From: Tilletiopsis washingtonensis
Lineage: Eukaryota > Basidiomycota > Exobasidiomycetes > Entylomatales
Reading direction: 5' to 3'
DNA length: 64,000 bases
Assembly: GCF_003144115.1 (NCBI RefSeq)
Contig: NW_020312022.1
Span: 124,001 to 188,000, forward strand
In this document: piece by piece, positions 23,138-36,422 of the stretch
Layout: each line of letters starts with the position of its first letter
Numbering within the stretch: the first letter of the stretch is position 1
Position numbers and translations under genes: made by a program
The notes under the pieces: generated by a model
Told to the model about the DNA's origin: nothing
What the model saw: the letters and a program-made list of their open reading frames with translations, nothing else
Database searches by the model: none

Positions 23138-26115
23138 GCACGACCCGCATTGTCATCATCACGCGATACCCACACACCCACATCTTACGCAATCGAAGCG
23201 ACGTGGTCACCAGAGATGGCGCCCAAGCCCTGAACGCTGATGCGCCGTGCCGTCTGGCCTCGGATCAACGCCACCTGCAGCGGCTCGCTTCGGCCGCGCA
23301 CGTGGCTGACAGGAGCGCAGACGAGAGCTCGTGCTGCGCTGCCCGCAGCCGTCCTGCCTCAGGGTCCGGCTCGCTGGCGTGGGACCCTGCCAGCCGGCGC
23401 TAAGGCGGTGCTCGGCGTCCGCTCATGCTTCATGCGCCGCCACAGCTCGCGCGGCCGGCTGGCTCGGCCGAAGCGAGCAGCGCACCCGTCGGCGGCGCTG
23501 CTGCTCGTTGCAAATTGCGCGCCAGGACGCCGCTTCTGCGCCGAGCGCTGTATATGTGTGTGGGTCCCGGCGCTTCGGGAGCCTGGCTCCGCTGAGCATC
23601 GAGGCGATGCGATTCGACGCTCAGCGTCAGCCACGGCGCATGCCATGCACGAGCGTGCCGGCGCGACGCGTCGCTGCCGCAGCCCGTCCGTTGCGCTGCC
23701 TCGCCTCGCTCCTCGGCGCCGCCTGCGCGCGGACGTCAGCTCGCGCCCTCGGGGCCGCGCCGGCTGCGCAGCGCGGCAAGCCAAGGCACGCAGCGCCGTG
23801 CGTCCGACCTGCACCTGCATCTGCTCTGCCCGCTGCTGCACGCGACGGTTGTGCCTCTTGATGCTGCTGCCGTGATGCTGCGGCCATGCTTATTCGCCCG
23901 AGGCTTCGATCGTCGCTTCCGAGCACCGAACGGCGGCGCCAAGTTGCGCCCAAGGCCCTCGACGCAGGCACGGCCCTGCGGCGCGCGGCATGCGGCCATG
24001 CCATGGAAGACGCCACCGCGCCTGCTGCCGATGGCCGGCCCCGCCGAACGCTCTCTGCCCATCACAACAGCAAGCCGCCACGGAGAATGAGACGCTCCGC
24101 CGCTGCATGCTGCAGGCTGTCATCGCTCCGTGGCTCCGCCTTGCGCGAGGTGACTTTCGCTTTGTGGGATATGCTCGGGCGGCAGGCGACTCCGCCCGGC
24201 CGCGACGCGTGTGTTGATCTCTCGGACGTCGCTGGCCTCGGAGGCACAGCCCCAACACAGCAGCAGCGCTGCAGTCGGGGGTCTCTGCGGCTGTAGGAGG
24301 GTCCGATTCCTGATGCGTCGAGTGAGACAGCAAGGCTAGACGCCACCCACGCCCTATGGAATGCTCGCAGGTGGAGAGCAACACACGCACGCTGTCGCCT
24401 AGCGCAGCCCCAGCATGACGCGTCTGCCTTCTCCGGGCTCGCGTCGAGATGTTGTGAAGCTCGCCCTGCCGAGTCGAGAGGCAAGCGTACTGTGAGTCGC
24501 GCTTGCCGGCTCAATGTGGGCATGCGGCGAGGCGAAAGGGCAGGTGCGAGCGGTGGTGCTGCAGGTCTGCGGCCTTGGCGGCCGTGCAGCTGTCCGTCGC
24601 GACACGTCCAAGGGCCCCGAGGATCGCCCTGGGGCCTCCGCTGCGCTGTACGGCTGCCTTCATTGCCGGCGCCGGCCTCGGCAGCCCTCCACTCCTCGGG
24701 CTCACGTCCTGTCTGCCCGCCAGCCAGGCCACGTCCGGCCCGTCACGCAGCTGCAGACCATCGGCACACACCGTCGAGGCCTCTGCCGCACCGTCTTGCA
24801 CCTTGGCTTCGCTCCTCTCCATCCCTCTTCTCCTCTGTCCCACCCTCCGCCTCGCCTCTTCGCTGCGCTCTGCAGCACCCACGACTCGTCGCAGTCTCGC
24901 CTCTGCGTGTCCTGCGGCAGCCTCTGTTGCGCTCTCACGCTCGAGCACCCTCGTTTGGTGAGCAATTCGCAGCGCACGCGCGCGTCCGTCGAATCCTCGG
25001 TGCAGGCAGAGCGGCAGGCGCCGACGTTGGCCGGGTGCCGGGAAGCCCAGCAGAGCGAGCTGCGCCTGCTTGGTGCTTCGTCTGCCGCCATTCAGCAGTG
25101 CTCAGCAGCGGCAGCTTGCACCGCCGAGGCGTCTCATGTCTGCTGGTTGTTCGTCGCTGCACCCTGCGCCCGGGCACGCTAGGCGCTGCCACACGCGCAA
25201 GCGTGCAGAGATGCAGGCGCTGCGGTCCACACCTCGCTTCGGCTGCTCCGGGCGCTGACACGCCCATCCCTCGCGCGCTCTCCTCGCCGCAGCTGCAACC
25301 GCACCCCGAAGGCCTGCGATTCGCTGCACAGAGCCCCCTCCCAGAGAGCACCTCGTGAGTGGGTGATGTGACGCCCGGGCCGGCGGCGCGGGCCAATTTG
25401 GCGGGCGGCTTTTGGCGGCGCAGGGCCGGTCACCGCGGGCGTGCCGCGCTCCATTCACGAAGAGGGGCAAATCAAGCCGCGGCAGTCGCCGCACACCGGC
25501 ACGGCACAGCCCCTCTTTCGCGAGAGCGGGTGCGGGTGCCTGCGCTGCGGCCTGCGCCCGCGTTGACCCGCCTTGTGGCGACGCGGCGGGCTCTCGAAGA
25601 GAGCGTCTGTGCTTAATCATAGAGAGAGGGGGAGAGCGAGAGGCGCTGCTGCGGCGAGAGAGCGATGAGCGGCGGCGGGCGCCTCGCTGCAGGCACATGC
25701 GCGCACGCCCAATCGTGAGCGGTGCGCCAGCACAGCGAGCGGGCACCGCCGCAGCTCTCGGCCTGCCCGCTGCTGCTGCACGTCCGCCGCCCTCGCATCG
25801 TCCGCTGGGCCCGGCCGCTGACGCCGTGCGCGCCCACCCCTCGCAGCCCAACGTCCTGGTGCTGCCAGCGCGAGCAATCCGCAGCTCGCTCTCGCACGCC
25901 AGCCAGCGCGCAGAGCGACTCTCGACTGCGGCGACGGCCGTGCAGCGCCTCGCCGCACATCAGGCAATCGCGCCCGTGCAGGCGCCGCCCACGAGAGGTG
26001 ACGCGCGGCCGCAGCTGCGAGCTCTCCTGCACGCAGGCGCGGTGTGCGCTAGCGAAGCGACGCCCCGCCGGCGCCGGCCCTCGTCCGCCCTCGCTCAGGG
26101 TACCGTAGCGTGGGC

Positions 26116-26188
<73 letters not shown>

Positions 26189-26589
26189 TCACCCACGGCG
26201 CAAGCCCCTCGCCGCTCGTCGCTCCTGACCTCCATCCTCGGCGGCGCCGGCGCCCGACGCATCCATCCGCCCCTCTCGCCCTCCGCGCCGTGCGCCACAC
26301 GCAAGAGAAGAGCACAACGCGCACTTTGCGCGGCCGAGCGCTCTTCCTTCTTCTGCTGCACGCGTCGCCGCGCCTTGGCCCTCTGCCTCGCTCTCGCTGC
26401 AGCTCTCCTGCGCCCAGCGCTAGCGACGTTTGGACCCCGTCCTCATTTCGCATCCTCGCACGCGCAGCACCTCGCTCTGACGTCGTCGTCACCGCCTCGC
26501 CACTGTCTCACGCTTCATAACGCTCGACGGCGGGTGGTGCTCGCCAGCTCCATCCACCACCTCCGCCGCACGACCGCTCCACGACGCGC
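23138..26589. other. Long non-coding gap upstream of the 1987-residue protein
   Basis: This 3.45 kb interval holds no gene I can support. Several open frames cross it on both strands, but they are Arg/Ala/Ser/Cys-rich with no family motif, as random GC-rich DNA gives. It contains the (CTG)n tract at 26117-26186. The last 300 bases are C/T-rich and probably the leader of the next gene. Upstream non-coding exons are possible and cannot be seen from sequence alone. Confidence 0.5.
26117..26186 (+). repeat. Perfect (CTG)23 trinucleotide repeat
   Basis: Seventy bases of uninterrupted CTG, the longest simple repeat in the window. It lies about 400 bases before the ATG at 26590, so it is in the promoter or, more likely, in the transcribed leader. 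Poly-Leu, poly-Ala and poly-Ser frames across it belong to no credible gene. Confidence 0.95.
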
Positions 26590-29500
26590 ATGCCTGCCCG
26601 CCTCAGCCAGGTCGTCGTGCCTCCTTCGCCTCGCGCCGACGCCGACGCCGCTGCCGCCGCACCGCGCAGCTCGGCCCGGCGCTCCAAGGCTGCGGCTCTG
26701 CGCCCCGTGCAGGTCAGTGCCGGCGCCTCATCGTCGCGCCAGCCGTCGGAGCGCTCCTGGCCCTCGTCGCACGGCGGCGACTGCTCGATGAGCTACAGCT
26801 ACGACGCCGAGAGCAGCAGCGCGGCCCTCGCGGCCGCGCCGCCACGCCGCAGCCACAGCGATGCCTACCGCGGTGACGGCCTGCCCCTCAGCGCCGCCGG
26901 CATGCCCGACTTTGCCGCCTCGACGCCGCCGCTGCTCGTCGCCTCGTCGTCGCGCAGCCGGCCGCAGCCTCAGCAGGCGGCCGCGTCGCCGGCACACAGC
27001 CCGCGCTCGCCGTACGGCGCCGTCGGTTCGCAGCGCCGCCTCGTGAGCCGTGGTGCCAAGTACAACACCGGCGGCCTGCCGCACACGGCGCCCGCTGGCA
27101 GCTCGAGTGTCACGCAGGTGCCGGCACGCTCGGCGCTCGGCTTCGAGCGCGGCGTCAGCTCGGCGGTGAGCGCGCACCGCTCGCCGTATCCGGCGTCGCA
27201 CAAGTTCTTCATCGTCGCTGTGCCGCCTACAGAGTGAGTGGTGGTGGGAGCGAGCCTGCGGGCCGGCGTGACTCTTGCTGGTGCGGCGCTGACGCGGTGC
27301 GCCACAGCCTTCCAAGCGACACGCCGCGCAGTGGGTCTGCCTTCTCGGGTGGCGTCAGCCACATGCGGCGAGGCAGCCTGCTGCCGCTGTACCCGACGCT
27401 CGGCGGACAGCTGTACGCCATCGCGCGCGAGTACGGCTTGCCGTCCATTGGCGGTCTCTCGCTCTTCCTCTGCGACGACGGCGAGGGCAACGCGGGCCCG
27501 CGGATTGGTGACGACGCATGGGCGGCCATCTGGGGCCGCTACTTCGAGGAGGGCGCAGAGGAGTCGTTTGAGGAGGTCTCCCGGCGCTCTTCGCACAGTC
27601 GCCACGGCCGCGTGCCGAGCGGGCATTCGAGCATCTCGCCGCGCACCATCTCGCGCTCCGGCGAGGGCTACGCCTCGGCGACGGACTCTGAGGAGCTCTC
27701 CGCACGGCGGTCAACATCTGGCTCGCGCCTGCGCGCCTCGATTGGCGGCGAGGGCGGCTCGAGCCGGCGCCACTCGCCCATGCACGACACCAGCAGCCGC
27801 ATGGGCGACAGCTTTGGCAGCCGCACCGGCGGGGGCTACTCAAGTCGCGCATCGACACCCTTTGGCCGTCTGCCGATCGTCGGCCGCATCGAGTGGGCCG
27901 TCGAGCGCCATCGTGCGCCGTGGTGGGGCGCCTGGCTCGGCGAGCCGACGGAGCAGGTCAGCTCGCCAGCCCGCTCAGTCAGCTCGCACGCCGGCCAGAG
28001 CCGCGCCGGGCGCCGCAGCATCCACCTCGCTGTGCATGCATCGCCACGCTCGGCACCAAGCACCACGCGCGGTCTCTCATCTCCGCCGCCGGCGCTGCCG
28101 AGTTCGGCACTGGACCGCGGCGCGCCGACACGCTCCTCGCTCGCCAGCGTTGTCGACTTCGGGCCCGATGCTGATCGGGAAGCCGTCGCGTATGTGCCAG
28201 CTGGCCTGGCTGCTGCCGTCGTCTCTGCCAGCGGGCTGCCGACGGCTGACGGCCGCGCAGATGCCGAGAGCAGCATCTCGGGCCAGAGCTTCTCGCTGCC
28301 AGACTCCGAGCACCACGCGCCTCAGAGTGCAGCACTGCCGCAGGAGGGCTACGCGACTCTGCCGGACGACATCGCCGACAGCGAGAGCGACTTTGTCAGC
28401 AGCGAGCGCGGCCTTCCGGCCATCGCGCACGACGCACCGCATGCGCAGTTCGCCGACCCGTCGCCGGCTCGTACGGCAAAGCCCGCGTCTGTCGGTGCGG
28501 CAGCCTTCGAGACCAGCGACGATCGCGCGCCGCCGACGAGCCGCACCGGCCAGTCGCCCGAGACGCACAGCTACGCCGGCTACTCTGCACTGATCGAGGA
28601 TGCCGAGTCGAAGGAGGCGACCTCGGCGCCTTCGGACGCAGAGACGCCCGCGCTCCGCTTCTCTGCCGCCGAAGCGCGCCAGTCGTTGGCGACGCAGCCG
28701 GCCTTCCAGATGATGGGCGAGACCGACGAGGACATGTGGGCCGAGATGCACGAGCAGCGCCACGAGCTCGCTCCGTCAGGCAGCGGCAGCGTGCTGCACA
28801 ACGCCGACGCGCCGTCGCACCGCTCGGCTGGTGCACTCTCGCCTCACAGCCTCAGCCTGCACACGAACGCAGAGCGCGAGCGCGAGGCTGCTGCCGCGGC
28901 GCGCGCCCGGACCTCGCCGTCGCCAACGCGCGGCTCTGCTGTGCACGACTGGATCGCCAAGACGTCGCAGTCGCCGCTCATGCGCCGCCGCTCGCAGCTG
29001 GCAGGCTTTGGGCTGGATGACGAGACGGTGCGCCACGGCCTGCCGGGCGACGAGGAGTCTCAGGCCGGCTTTGCCGAGGAGGATGCGCAGCTGCTGCCGC
29101 CGGAGAACGACGTGCGCGATGTGGTTGCGCTCTGGGCGTCCACTGTCGCCTCTGGAGACATGCCGCCGCCGTCTCTGCCTCCAAGCACCGCGCCGTCGGT
29201 GTCGGAAGCCGTCGAGGTCGACACCGCCAACCTCGTCGCTGCCACACCGAAGCAGTCACTCCTGAGCCCAATCGCTCTCGGCGACTCGCCGATGTTCGCT
29301 GGACCGCGGCCCTCGCTCGGTGGTCTGGGCGGCACCCGCACCCCGCCGCTGCCGTCTGTGGACCCCTCGTTCACCGGCTCGTCGTTCGCCGAGAGCCGCA
29401 GCCGCGATGCTCCGCACCTTTCGCTTTCCTCGCCGTCTTTCCTCGTCGCCAACACCAACTCGCCGGGCGGACGCAGCGGCAAGAGCAACTCGACGGACCT

Positions 29501-32500
29501 CTCGGACACGCTGATGGACATGGAGCGCGCTCTCGAGCTTCTGTCGCCCGTCGCGTCGGCGGGCCCGCACTCGCCGGCTTTCGCCACTGCCCTTCGCGAG
29601 GATGGAGGGCGGCGGTCCCTCTCATCCCGCGACAGCTTCCACAAGGCGCGCACGCTCTCCACCTCGGTCACGCCGAGTCCGCGTTGGCTCGCCAGGAATG
29701 GCCGCGCGCCGAACACCGTGCCATACTCGCCCGCTGGCTTCTCTTCGGGCACTTCGCCGCGCCCGGCATCCGCTTCGGCAGCACAGGACCTGCGGGCCCC
29801 GCGACCCTCCGACCTGCGCGTGCCGGCTTCCGCTTCGCGCCTTGCGCGCCGCATTGCTCCGGCCTCGCACAGTGGCGAGCGTCGCGTGCCCTCGCCTCTC
29901 GATGAGGACGCCACGATGCTCATGCGCTCTGACTCTGGATCCGAGCAGATGGAGCACGAGAGCTCGCAGCACTTGTCGGTGCCCTCATCGCCCGACAATG
30001 AGGAGACGAGGCGCGAGTCTCGCATCGCCGCGGAGCGCTCTCTGACCGGCGACGTGACGCCTGAGCTGCACCCGACACCGGCTGTGGCGGAGACTCTCGT
30101 CGCCACATCGGCAGGCTCTGTCGCCAACGAAGCCCTCTACGTTGCTCTGCCGCCGTCGCCCTTGAGTAATCCGGCCAGCATGTCGCGTCGTTCGCCGTCA
30201 CCGCTCAACGAGCCGCGCTCTGCCGCGGTGCACGTTGCGGACTATGCCCGCAGCAACCCGAGACAGAGCATTGCGCTGTCCAAGGTCCACTCAGAGGCAA
30301 GCGAGGCAGCGCCGGCTCCAGCTTCGCCCGAGTCGCACCCAGCAGTGACGATCTTCGACTCGCCGCGCTCGGACGCTGAGCTGCCACCGGCACCGCTGCA
30401 CTCGATCGCGCCCCTGACGCCGCTCAACGAGGCATCCGCTCCGGCGTCTGCGCGCCACTCAGTGTCCAGCCACAGCGAGCGTGCCACGGCTGTCGATTCG
30501 CCCTCGGCCGAGCGCAGCGTTGAGCGCGGCCGGGCCAGCACTGTCGCGTCAAGCCCGCCGTTCTCTGCCGTCGATGAGCACGAGATGCGCGCGTCGTCTT
30601 CGCGCCACAGCGACAAGACAAGCTTCTCGGAGACGTCGGGCCAGTCGCCTCTGCTGGCCCAGGACGACGACGAGAGCCAGCACGACGTCACTGCCAAGTT
30701 TGCGCAGCTAGCCGACTATGCGGACGCCGACGACGTTGCGCAGCACTCTGACATGCCGCTGGCGCATGCGGAGGGCTCTTACTCGCCGCTGAGCGCGGCC
30801 TCTGCGGAGCTCCGCTCCGAGCCCGAGGGCGGCATGTACGTCTACACCAAGTCAACGTCGCCGCGCGTGGAGCGCTTCACGCAGACATCCTTCAGCAGCG
30901 GCATCGACCTGGACGACGACGTGCTTGACGGCAACGAGCTGGCAGACCTGGCCGAGGAGCCCGAGGACGAGCACGACGCCTTCGCCGCCACGCGTTCCCG
31001 CGAGGACTCCCTTCAGTCTAGCGCGAGCTCTTCAGTCGTGGACGGTCCTACCAGCGTGCGGCGTCTCATCCGCGGCGAGTCCTTTGCCGCCTCGAGCGAG
31101 GGACAGAAGTCTTCCGACACGCCTTCCAGCAACATGACGCCGATCTCTGAGAACGAGAGCGTCAACCCGATGGACGAGACCGCGATTCAGATCTCGCCGC
31201 TGATCGCGCAGGATGCCGACTCGCTCACTGTCGATCCTCGCCGGCCCAGCGTCGCAACGACGGCGCAAGAGGGCGACGAGACTGCCACGTATGGCGCACG
31301 CTCGACGCAGGGTCACTCCACGGAGCGGGCCAGCTCGACGAGCGAGTCCGGCGATGACTGGAGCCAGGATGGCAGCGCACGCGGCGGCACGGATGCCGGC
31401 GAGCGCACAGGCACGCAGCGCTTCTCCGACCGCTTCTCGCAGAATCTGGGCCACCCAGGCCTGCACACGCCGACGTTCCTGTACGACACGCACCTCGAAG
31501 ACGCCTCGCGCCCGACGAGCCACACGCCCAGCTCGCGCCACGACTCGCTCGCTCCGCCGGCGCGCCGCGGCTCATCTGCGCGGGCGCTCTCGAACCTTAG
31601 CTCACTGGACGAAGCGCACCGTGATGCCTGGCCGAACTCTGCAGACCCGGCTCTGACGCACAGCGAGCCGCGTTCCGACGACAACGCGCCAGCGCAGATC
31701 GCGGCGCCTCTGCAAGTCAGGGAAGCCTCCCACAGCGAGTCTGTCGACGCCCTGGGCGTGTCTGGCCTAGGCCCGGCGCCGACGTCGCGTATCGAGCAGC
31801 CTGGCCTCACGGTGGACGACCACAGCGCCGACGAGATGGAACGCCCTCAGCTGCCTGCGTCGATGTCGCACTACGCGCTCGACGGCGACGACTCGGCCTC
31901 CTCCAACGGCGACGAGGGCAGCTTCGACGGCCGCCTCGACGAGCTTTTGAACAACGTGCAGGACTTCTCGGCACTGCCCTCCTCGTCTGGCGTGCTGCCT
32001 TCGCGCTCGCCCGACGCCAGCGCTCTGCCTTCCTCGAATGACTACGCGCTGTCGAGCCCCAAGCTGCGCACGATGCAAGTCTCGACCGAGGCGGCTGTGC
32101 GCCAGGCCCTCGGTGCGTGGGACGCCGAGCGTCCCGCGTCGCTGTCGTCTGGCTTGCCGAGCGCTCCCAGCACACCGGGAGCGCACGCCTTCTCCGGCTC
32201 GCCTGGTGCGCGCAGCGGTGGCCGCCGTGTCTCCGCCAGCTCGACGCACTCGCATCGCAGCGGCAGCCCGCGTCCTCTGCGCCGCTCGCCGGGCGGCAGC
32301 GAGCGTGGCAGCGGCGCCCACTCGCCGCCGCTGCGCTCGGCGCAGAGCCCCAACGGGCGCTTCGGTGCACTGCCGCCGAGCCCCAGCATCCTGCCGCAGT
32401 TTGCGCACGGCGGCGCCAACTCGCCGAGCTCGAGCCCGCTCGCGACGTCGTTTGCGGGCAGCGGCTCGTTCGAGCGGGTGCATGGCTCGGGGCCCAACAG

Positions 32501-32627
32501 CCCCGTCGCGGCGCGCACGCCGCCGATGCCGCACGGCGCCCAGATACTGCACCACCAGCAGGCCGCATCGCCGGCGTTCCCGCACTCGAGTGCTGCGCAC
32601 TACAACGACCTCTCTGACTATGCATAG
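26590..32627 (+). CDS. Very large disordered protein with a small conserved N-terminal core
   Basis: Two exons (26590-27233, 27308-32627; intron of 74 bases) give 1987 residues. I do not recognise the family. Residues about 200-300 look ordered: HKFFIVAVPPTDLP, MRRGSLLPLYPTLGGQLYAI, AREYGLPSIGGLSLFLCDDG, IGDDAWAAIWGRYFEEG. This suggests a compact domain interrupted by a short Ser/Gly loop. Everything after about residue 310 is low-complexity Ser/Pro/Ala/Glu/Asp with many SP and RxxS-like sites, consistent with a heavily phosphorylated scaffold; that function is inference. No membrane segment or signal peptide is visible. The ATG at 26590 opens MPARLSQVVVPPSP. The 1.7 kb of coding-like bias and sustained frame over 5.3 kb leave little doubt that it is a real gene. 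Confidence 0.78.
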
Positions 32628-35600
32628 CCATGGCCCCCGCACTCGCACCCCATGCACCCCCTGTCCGCATTCTCTGTCCCCTTCCCCTCCTCACAGCACA
32701 CCTTCCTCACGTCTCGGCGTGATTCCCAGCAGACACCTCACCACACAATGCTCCGATAGAACCCTCATACATCCGTCTCGCGCCGTCCGTCGCGCATGCA
32801 ACGAAGCCAACGTTGAAGCCACGCATGCATTGGCCGTGACGTCGATCTGCGGATGCAAGCGAGGTGCTGATCGACCTGCTGAGCGGATGTGCGCGCGTCG
32901 CGTGGAGGCTTGCTCGCGCATGTCTCACCTGCCTGCACGTCGAAGCCACATGCTCACCACGTGCCTGAACGGGGCGCTTCTGTTCCAGATTGGCGGACTC
33001 AGGTGCTTCTTCGCTGCATGTCGATCACACCGAAGATCTGCGACTTCTCCGCAGCCGCAGGGCACATGGCGGCGAGGCATCCATGTGGGCGAAGGCGCGC
33101 GCGCGCGCGATGTGACGTCCGTCCACGCTTCGCCTCTCCACGCCAGCGCGCTGTTTGGTCTCACATCCAGCACGAGGTACATTCGTCCGGCTGCCGCACA
33201 TACATGGAGAACATTCGCAGAGGACCGTCCCTGGCCACCGGTAGCAGGTGTCGCAGAGATGGGCAAACGTCTTTGTCTCTCCCCCTGCTCACTGACGCAC
33301 GCACCGTAAGCCACCGAAGTGCCAGTTCCGTGGCTACGGCGCTTCAAGCGTCAACGGAAGCCTGCGAAGACCTTTTCAGCGGTCATGCGCTCGGGAGCAA
33401 GGCCCGGAGGGGAGACGAAGGCTGCTCGGAGGCTCCTCAAGGCCCCCGCGACGGGTGCCGGTCTTCGTGGCTGCCCGCCCACCCGTTGGACCTCTGAGGG
33501 GCGGGCCTTTCGAGGCGGCCTGTCAGACACGTGCTCGAGGAGTACGAGCACGCACAGGCACGACTCGACAAGCTCTGCCTGCGGCTGGTGCTGCGACGAC
33601 GGAGGCGCTTCTTTGGCACTATCCGCGTGGGTGAAGAAGGTCAGACTGAGGCGGCACGTCGATTGGGCGTGCTTGTGCCAGGTTCCGCGGGCCCTGCAGA
33701 CTGGAACAATGGAGAAAGCCTTCCTCGTGCGAGGATCACCCGTCAGGGGTGTGGCGGAGGTGTCAGACGAGGAAGGAAGACGAGTGGGCCCGCTTGCGCC
33801 ACGCCATGCTCGCCTCTCCCGTGGAGGTAGAAGCTTGACCGTCCTGCGCCTACTCTGTTGGTCGGCGTCTCATGCATCGGGTTGCCAAAGAGCTCAGAGA
33901 GGCCTGCTGGTGCTCACATTCCGGCGCTTGCTCTTCCTTCTATCAACGCTCCCTCCGCCGAGGTCCGGCGCAGTGGACCGCCGGTCCGCGCGCACGAGTG
34001 GGCAACGCTCGGCGGCATACGCAGCGCGTGCAGCAAGACACATTGCGTGTGATAGCAAGCCGGAGCGAGCTGTGAGGCTGAGCGGCCTCCGCACGCAACA
34101 GCCGGCAGATTCCAGCCTCTGCCTCTGCATGGGCCTGCGAGGGCGACATGTCACCACCGCAGCGACGCCGTGCGATGCTGCGCGGTGCGCGCCTGCAGCA
34201 TGCGCGATGCATAGCGCCGCGACCCGCCCACCGGCGCACGCCCAAACACTCCGTCTCCGAGCGAGCGGCGGGAGGAAAGGAGGGGGCACAGCGGCTCCGG
34301 CCACCCGTCTCCAAACTAGCCTGGCCCAACGACGGCAGCACGAGGGGCTCGGCGCTTTTCGTCGAGCGCGGCTTGCTGCACAGCGCATGAAGTGCAGGAG
34401 CGCACGCGCCGCTCGGGCCTCTCCTCTCTGGGATGAGCGCATGCCAGCCACAGCAGCGCCGTCTGGCGCGTTGGGCCGTGCGTGGCCGGAGTGACGGAGC
34501 AGGTGCTGAGTCGCTGGAGGCCCTATGCTAATCGCTGGGGATGGAGCGCGCGAAGAGCGCCGACGACGAGGACAAGGACAAGGCCGCGGATCCACGGCTG
34601 CCTGCAGGCGCCACGCTGCACGCGCGCAGCTGCGGCGCGGTGAGACGAGACAGCACGCCCAGCAGCGGCCGAGGCAGCAGCCGCGCGGAACCCCTCGCCT
34701 TCATCGCTTGACAGCCGGCATGCAGCACTTTGCCTGCGCAGCGGGACAAGAGAGAGAGGGGCCGGCAACGCAGTTGCACGGCCGCAGCGCGCGAGGCGTG
34801 TTGATGCGGATGATGCCCGCGCAGGACTTATGCGCCAGCCGGCTTCGCGACAGAGACGCGGGCACCGCATGGCCGCAGCTGCGGCGAGCACACCTCGTCT
34901 CCTCCTGCGGACGCACTCTGGCCATGTGGGGTGCTTCGGCGGCGGGCGGAGTGCTCGTGCGAGCGAGGTGCGGCACGCCTCGATGGAGGAGCCGCGAGAG
35001 GGGCATGCAGCACACAGCAGCAGGCGTGGCACGCGCCGCCGTCCCACCGGCAGCCGCAGCCGCAGCGGCACAGCGCCAGCATCCGCTCTTCTGGGCGTGC
35101 GGCCGTCGGCATGTGATGGCAACAAGGTGAAGGCTCGGCGGCGCATGAGCGCAGTCCCAACACGCGTGCCGCCGGCGTCAGGGTGCAGCGCGCAGCCAGA
35201 GCGCGCCGCGACGCCACGATGGCAGAGGCGCAGAGAGCGGCAGCACTTGCGCCCTCTCGTGCCCCTCTCTCTCGCGCCGGAGAGCAAGGCGTGACACACG
35301 GCCGCGTCCCGTGGCGCTGGGCGGTAGCGCCGTGCGGTGCCGCCGCTCCGACGCACCACATGCTGAGCGGAAGCGAGCTCCGCGGCAGCCATCTGTGAAG
35401 CGGCAGAGCAGCGTCAGCGAAGGCGCCGAGGCAGCGGCAGCTGCAGGCGCGGCGCCGCTCCGACGCGTCTCCGCCGACGCTGCGCTTCGTGGTGGAGCAG
35501 CGCAGCGTGCAGCAGGTGATGGGCTCGCCGCGCTCTGCTGCTCCCTTGTTCCCCTCCTCGCCCTCCGTCTCGCCCGCAGCGCTCCCCGCACAGCACCGCC

Positions 35601-36422
35601 GTCGCCGCACCTGCTCGTCCGTCTCACGCTCTCGCTCACCGTCACCACCACCTTCACCACCACCACCTTCACCACCACCACCTTCACCACCACCATCCTC
35701 GCTGCGACACCTCCTCCTCTGCACGCGCTTCTCACCTCTCCCGCGCGCATTCTCCGCCTCGCGCCTCTCCCTCACCGCGCGCCCTCCGACGCAGCTCGGG
35801 CCGCGTCTGTGATCTGCACCTCATCAGCAGCCAAGCGCCGGAAGCATCGTCCCGCCCGTGCCTCTCGCTGCGCTGCTGCGGCCCACGTGTGCGGCTCGCG
35901 CTCGCCTCGCCCCGTCCTGCGTTCCTGCACGCTCGCTCGGGCCCCTGCGCGAGATTGATTGCCAGTCTGGTGCGCTGCGCCGTCTGCGCTGCTGCCGCTG
36001 AGTGCACACTCGCCTGCGGCCCGAGCGCAGCCACCGCCGCTGCCTCGTCTCGGAGCGAGTGCCGCTGTCGGCCCCGTCTTTCGGCCCGCCAATCTCATTG
36101 CCCGGCCCCACTGGCACGCGGCGCGGGCCCCTCTGGCTCTCTGCCTTATAGGCTGCCATCGGCTGAGAGGCTGGCCCCTCTGCCACGCCCGTCTCCTTCA
36201 TCTCCTCGCCTCCTTCCGTCCCTTCGGCGCTTCCAGCCTCTTCTGCCGAGCCACTATTCTGGCTGCCGTGTCTCTGCTGGCCGTCCTCTCCCGCTTCCTC
36301 TCCCTCACCTCTGCGACGCCCAACATCCACCTCATGCGCCCGAGCTAGCTGCAACGCGCTAGTCACTCGCCTCTCTTCCACCTGTTTGCGCTCCACGTGC
36401 CTCCGTCCGCCCTCGCCTACTG
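32628..36422. other. Long non-coding gap upstream of the PH-domain gene
   Basis: This 3.8 kb interval is the longest gap in the window. I found no gene with family resemblance, no tRNA and no transposon. A 15-base minisatellite sits at 35643-35696. From about 35480 to 36420 the + strand is C/T-rich, as expected of a promoter and long leader for the gene starting at 36423. Confidence 0.5.
35643..35696 (+). repeat. 15-base minisatellite, unit TTCACCACCACCACC
   Basis: About three and a half copies of a CAC-rich 15-mer (one shorter 12-base copy first) inside the C/T-rich region upstream of the PH-domain gene. Confidence 0.85.

Noticed and set aside
25412-26791. A 459-codon + strand frame containing poly-Leu
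   Set aside because: Poly-Leu is the CTG repeat read in one frame. The frame overlaps the start of the 26590 gene out of phase and has no recognisable domain.
33319-34494. A 391-codon + strand frame in the long gap before the PH-domain gene
   Set aside because: Composition is Arg/Ser/Cys/Ala-rich noise like other frames in non-coding GC-rich DNA, with no motif and no good splice partners.
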